In this document: positions 7,006 to 8,828 of the stretch, piece after piece
How the letters are laid out: every line of letters starts with the position of its first letter
How positions within the stretch are numbered: the stretch's first letter is position 1
NCBI GenBank assembly: GCA_011330835.1
Contig: DRPO01000661.1
Span: 1-8,828, forward strand
DNA: 8,828 nucleotides
Source of the DNA: Gammaproteobacteria bacterium
Lineage (GTDB): Bacteria > Pseudomonadota > Gammaproteobacteria > UWMA-0217
Reading direction: 5' to 3'
Position numbers and translations under genes: made by a program
Notes under the pieces: model-generated
Database searches by the model: none
What the model saw: only the letters and a program-made list of their open reading frames with translations
Told to the model about the DNA's origin: nothing

Positions 7006-7463
7006 CCGTTGAAGGCGCCGACAGGCTCAAGCAGGAACTCCAGCAACTCAAGACCGTGGATCGCCCCAGGGTGATCGCCGCGATCGCCGAGGCCCGCGAG
7101 CATGGCGACCTCAAGGAAAACGCCGAATATCACGCCGCGCGCGAGCAGCAGGGGTTCATCGAGGGGCGCATCAAGGACATCGAAGCCAAGCTGGGCAACG
7201 CCCAGATCATCGACGTCACCAAAATGCAGAACAATGGCAAGGTAATTTTCGGCGCCACCGTGGAGCTGATGGCGATCGACGACGAGTCCAGCGTCACCTA
7301 CAAGATCGTGGGGCTCGACGAGGCCGACATCGAACATGGCAAGATCTCGTATTCCTCGCCGATCGCGCGCGCGATGATCGGCAAGGAAGAGGGCGACATC
7401 GCCGAGGTCAAGGCGCCGGGCGGCGTGGTCGAATACGAAATCGTCGAGGTGCGCTACGAATAA
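6987..7463 (+). CDS. greA: Transcription elongation (transcript cleavage) factor GreA
   Basis: GreA enters the secondary channel of RNA polymerase and stimulates cleavage of backtracked RNA. The protein has 158 residues, the family's usual size. An N-terminal coiled coil (about 1-75) carries the acidic tip AREHGDLKENAEYHAAREQQ with Asp41 and Glu44, the metal-positioning residues in E. coli. The C-terminal FKBP-like domain (about 80-158) includes YKIVGLDEADIEHGKISYSSPIARAMIGKEEGD. The gene starts inside carB in another frame, overlapping its last 19 bases, with its ribosome site also within carB, so it is almost certainly in the carAB transcript. carB-greA linkage is also known in Pseudomonas. 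It faces the convergent yhbY across 46 bp in which I see no clear terminator. Confidence 0.97.
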   Translation: MHKEPLTVEGADRLKQELQQLKTVDRPRVIAAIAEAREHGDLKENAEYHAAREQQGFIEGRIKDIEAKLGNAQIIDVTKMQNNGKVIFGATVELMAIDDESSVTYKIVGLDEADIEHGKISYSSPIARAMIGKEEGDIAEVKAPGGVVEYEIVEVRYE

Positions 7464-7509
7464 CCGCGAGCGCCATTTTTCGGTCGGAACCTGTCCCGGC
7501 GCGTCCTGC

Positions 7510-7809
7510 TCAGGCGTTCTGAAAATCGATCCGGGGCCGGTCCCGGTTGCGCTTGAACAGCAGCGCCATGCCGCCAACCCGGCTCACGGTCTCCGCGCCC
7601 GTCGCCTCGCGCAGCGACTCGATCAGCCGGGCGCGTTCATCGCGATCATCCACCCTGACCCTGATCTTGATCAGCTCATGGGCGACCAGCGCTTCGCGCG
7701 TTGCATCGATGAGGCTATCCTTGAGGCCCTGCTCGGCAATCATGATCACGGGCCGCAACCCGTGTCCGAGTTTTCTCAGGTATTTCTTCTGCTTGGGATT
7801 CAGCGACAT
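7510..7809 (-). CDS. yhbY: CRM/YhbY-family RNA-binding protein (ribosome assembly factor)
   Basis: A 99-residue protein, close to E. coli YhbY (97), which associates with pre-50S ribosomal particles. A single CRM (KH-like) domain fills it: LNPKQKKYLRKLGHGLRPVIMIAEQGLKDSLIDATREALVAHELIKIRV, then DERARLIESLREATGAETVSRVGGMALLFKR. It aligns with E. coli MNLSTKQKQHLKGLAHPLKPVVLLG... along most of its length. The loop usually written GxxG reads AEQG, so its first glycine is missing; this may be a tolerated variant. The ATG at 7809 is chosen because MSLNPKQ is where the family begins; an upstream TTG (7851) would add 14 unrelated residues and overlap rlmE. No strong ribosome site precedes it. It is divergent from rlmE with 35 bp between start codons and convergent with greA. 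Confidence 0.93.
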   Translation of the reverse strand: MSLNPKQKKYLRKLGHGLRPVIMIAEQGLKDSLIDATREALVAHELIKIRVRVDDRDERARLIESLREATGAETVSRVGGMALLFKRNRDRPRIDFQNA

Positions 7810-7844
7810 GATCGAGGATTCGGGCAAAAAGGCGCTGTAGTGTA

Positions 7845-8465
7845 ATGGCAAAAAGCAAAAGCAGCCACCGCTGGCTCGATGAGCACGAAAACGACGAGTA
7901 TGTCCAGCGGGCGAGAGCCGAGGGTTGGCGAGGCCGCGCCGTCTACAAGCTCAGCGAACTCGACCAGCGTTACAAGCTGATCCGTCCCGGCATGTCGGTG
8001 GTCGATCTGGGCGCCGCGCCGGGAAGCTGGAGCGAATACGTCGCCCGCATCCTCGACGGTCGCGGTTCGGTGCTGGCCACCGACATCCTGCCGATGGACG
8101 CGATCGCGGGCGTGACGTTCATTCAGGGGGATTTCCGGGAACAGGCCGTACTCGATGCGTTGCTGGAAGCCCTGGGTCAGGATCGCGCGGACCTTGTAAT
8201 CTCCGACATGGCCCCAAACATGAGTGGTATGTCCAGCGTGGATATCCCCGCCGCGATGTACCTCGCGGAGCTGGCGGCGGATATGGCGGCCCGAACGCTC
8301 AAGCCCGGCGGCGGCTTCCTGGTGAAGCTGTTTCAGGGCGAAGGCTTCGATGAACTGGTCGGCGGACTGCGGCGAGACTATCAAACTGTGATCGTGCGCA
8401 AACCAAAGGCCTCGCGCCCACGCAGCCGCGAAGTGTATGCATTGGCTAGAGGACGCAAACTGTAG
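7845..8465 (+). CDS. rlmE: 23S rRNA (uridine-2'-O)-methyltransferase RlmE (RrmJ/FtsJ)
   Basis: RlmE methylates the 2'-O of U2552 in the 23S rRNA A-loop late in 50S maturation, using S-adenosylmethionine. It has 206 residues (E. coli 209). The SAM-binding motif is VVDLGAAPGSWSEYV (52-66). The K-D-K-E catalytic tetrad is intact: Lys35 in RAVYKL, Asp121 in ISDMAPNMSG, Lys161 in FLVKLFQGEGFDE and Glu196 in SREVYALARG, all three positions below the E. coli numbers. The start is ATG 7845 (MAKSKSSHRWLDEH), matching the family N-terminus. Only an AAGG about 12 nt upstream could serve as ribosome site, so initiation may be weak or non-canonical. ftsH follows after 42 bp on the same strand. E. coli has the same rrmJ-ftsH pair, heat-shock controlled there; I found no clear sigma32 site here. 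Confidence 0.97.
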   Translation: MAKSKSSHRWLDEHENDEYVQRARAEGWRGRAVYKLSELDQRYKLIRPGMSVVDLGAAPGSWSEYVARILDGRGSVLATDILPMDAIAGVTFIQGDFREQAVLDALLEALGQDRADLVISDMAPNMSGMSSVDIPAAMYLAELAADMAARTLKPGGGFLVKLFQGEGFDELVGGLRRDYQTVIVRKPKASRPRSREVYALARGRKL

Positions 8466-8494
8466 TATGTTGCCTTTAACTTTAATTATATTCC

Positions 8495-8499
8495 GAGGA
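8495..8499 (+). promoter_or_regulatory. ftsH ribosome-binding site
   Basis: The sequence gagga lies 8 nt before the TTG at 8508 and supports that start. An ATG at 8500 directly abuts it and opens only Met-Ile-His-stop in another frame. The 8475-8492 stretch just upstream is strikingly AT-rich and may keep the leader unstructured. Confidence 0.65.
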
Positions 8500-8507
8500 A
8501 TGATCCA

Positions 8508-8828
8508 TTGAATGATCTGGTCAAGAATCTCCTGCTCTGGGTGGTGATTGCCATCGTCCTGATGTCCGTGTTTCAGGGCTTCAACCAGCCGGCGACGATG
8601 ACATCGGCGCTGTCCTATTCGCAGTTCATCAATGAGGTGAAAAACTCCCGGATCAAGACGGTGCATATCGATGGCCGCAAGGTGCAGGGCATCACCGTCA
8701 CCGGCGAGAAGTTCACTACCTATACCCCCAACGACCCGCAGTTGATCAACGACCTGCTGGCGCACAATGTCGAGGTGCAGGCCAGCCCTCCGCAGCAACG
8801 CTCGCTGCTGCTGGATATTCTCATCAGC
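8508..8828 (+). CDS. ftsH: ATP-dependent zinc metalloprotease FtsH (3' partial)
   Basis: FtsH is a hexameric inner-membrane AAA+ protease that degrades misfolded membrane proteins and short-lived regulators. Only the first 107 codons are present; the frame is open to the right edge. Visible are the first transmembrane helix, about residues 8-23 (LLLWVVIAIVLMSVF), and the periplasmic domain (SALSYSQFINEVKNSRIKTVHIDGRKV...TYTPNDPQLINDLLAHNVEV), which match E. coli FtsH closely. The AAA+ and zinc protease parts lie outside the window. The start is a TTG supported by gagga 8 nt upstream and by direct alignment of MNDLVKNLLLW with the MSDMAKNLILW form of E. coli FtsH. It lies 42 bp after rlmE on the same strand and is probably co-transcribed. 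Confidence 0.95.
   Translation, partial: MNDLVKNLLLWVVIAIVLMSVFQGFNQPATMTSALSYSQFINEVKNSRIKTVHIDGRKVQGITVTGEKFTTYTPNDPQLINDLLAHNVEVQASPPQQRSLLLDILIS

Noticed and set aside
7464..7509. Terminator between convergent greA and yhbY
   Set aside because: There is a T5 run (7476-7480), but no stem longer than about 3-4 bp lies beside it on either strand.
8470..8492. Promoter for ftsH in the AT-rich stretch before it
   Set aside because: ttgcct and tatatt are only 11 bp apart, and the start would fall on the ribosome site. It is better seen as an unstructured leader.
7800..8798. 332-codon minus-strand frame across rlmE and ftsH
   Set aside because: It is a shadow of rlmE and ftsH, both supported by catalytic motifs and alignment.

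Overview
The window looks like a chromosomal segment of a fairly GC-rich proteobacterium, most likely a gammaproteobacterium. The evidence is the core gene order carA-carB-greA, then yhbY on the opposite strand, then rlmE-ftsH. CarA, CarB, RlmE and the FtsH N-terminus also align closely with the Escherichia coli proteins as I remember them. I cannot name the genus. The first ~2.2 kb resembles exosortase (PEP-CTERM)/exopolysaccharide loci, which are common in environmental and sludge bacteria.

Region 1 (1-2211, + strand) is an accessory-type operon cut by the left edge. It holds the C-terminal 300 residues of an outer-membrane beta-barrel protein. Nine bases later comes an ExeA/GspA-like AAA+ ATPase that carries a C-terminal FHA domain. 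This pair resembles the outer-membrane protein plus secretion ATPase that travel together in XrtA/exosortase clusters. The family assignment comes from memory of the families, not from a search.

Region 2 (2212-2628) has no convincing gene. It contains a composite REP/MITE-like repeat (2260-2406): two perfect 26-bp inverted arms, each containing a palindrome, around roughly four 24-bp tandem units. Downstream are a weak sigma70-like promoter (2454-2482) and a compact hairpin with a T5 tract (2500-2522). A competing helix overlaps that hairpin, so it is a plausible carA attenuator or an ordinary terminator.

Region 3 (2629-7463, + strand) is carA-carB-greA. CarA and CarB form the glutamine-dependent carbamoyl phosphate synthetase that feeds arginine and pyrimidine synthesis. 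GreA rescues backtracked RNA polymerase. The genes are 6 bp apart (carA-carB) or overlap by 19 bp (carB-greA), which implies one transcript.

Region 4 (7464-8828) has yhbY on the minus strand (a CRM-domain ribosome assembly factor), convergent with greA and divergent from rlmE with only 35 bp between start codons. Then come rlmE (23S rRNA 2'-O-methyltransferase) and the first 107 codons of ftsH (membrane AAA+ protease), cut by the right edge. This is a conserved translation and quality-control neighbourhood.

Nothing here is clearly a new system. The items most worth a second look are the ATPase-FHA fusion coupled to the barrel protein, the composite repeat, and the hairpin pair in the carA leader.
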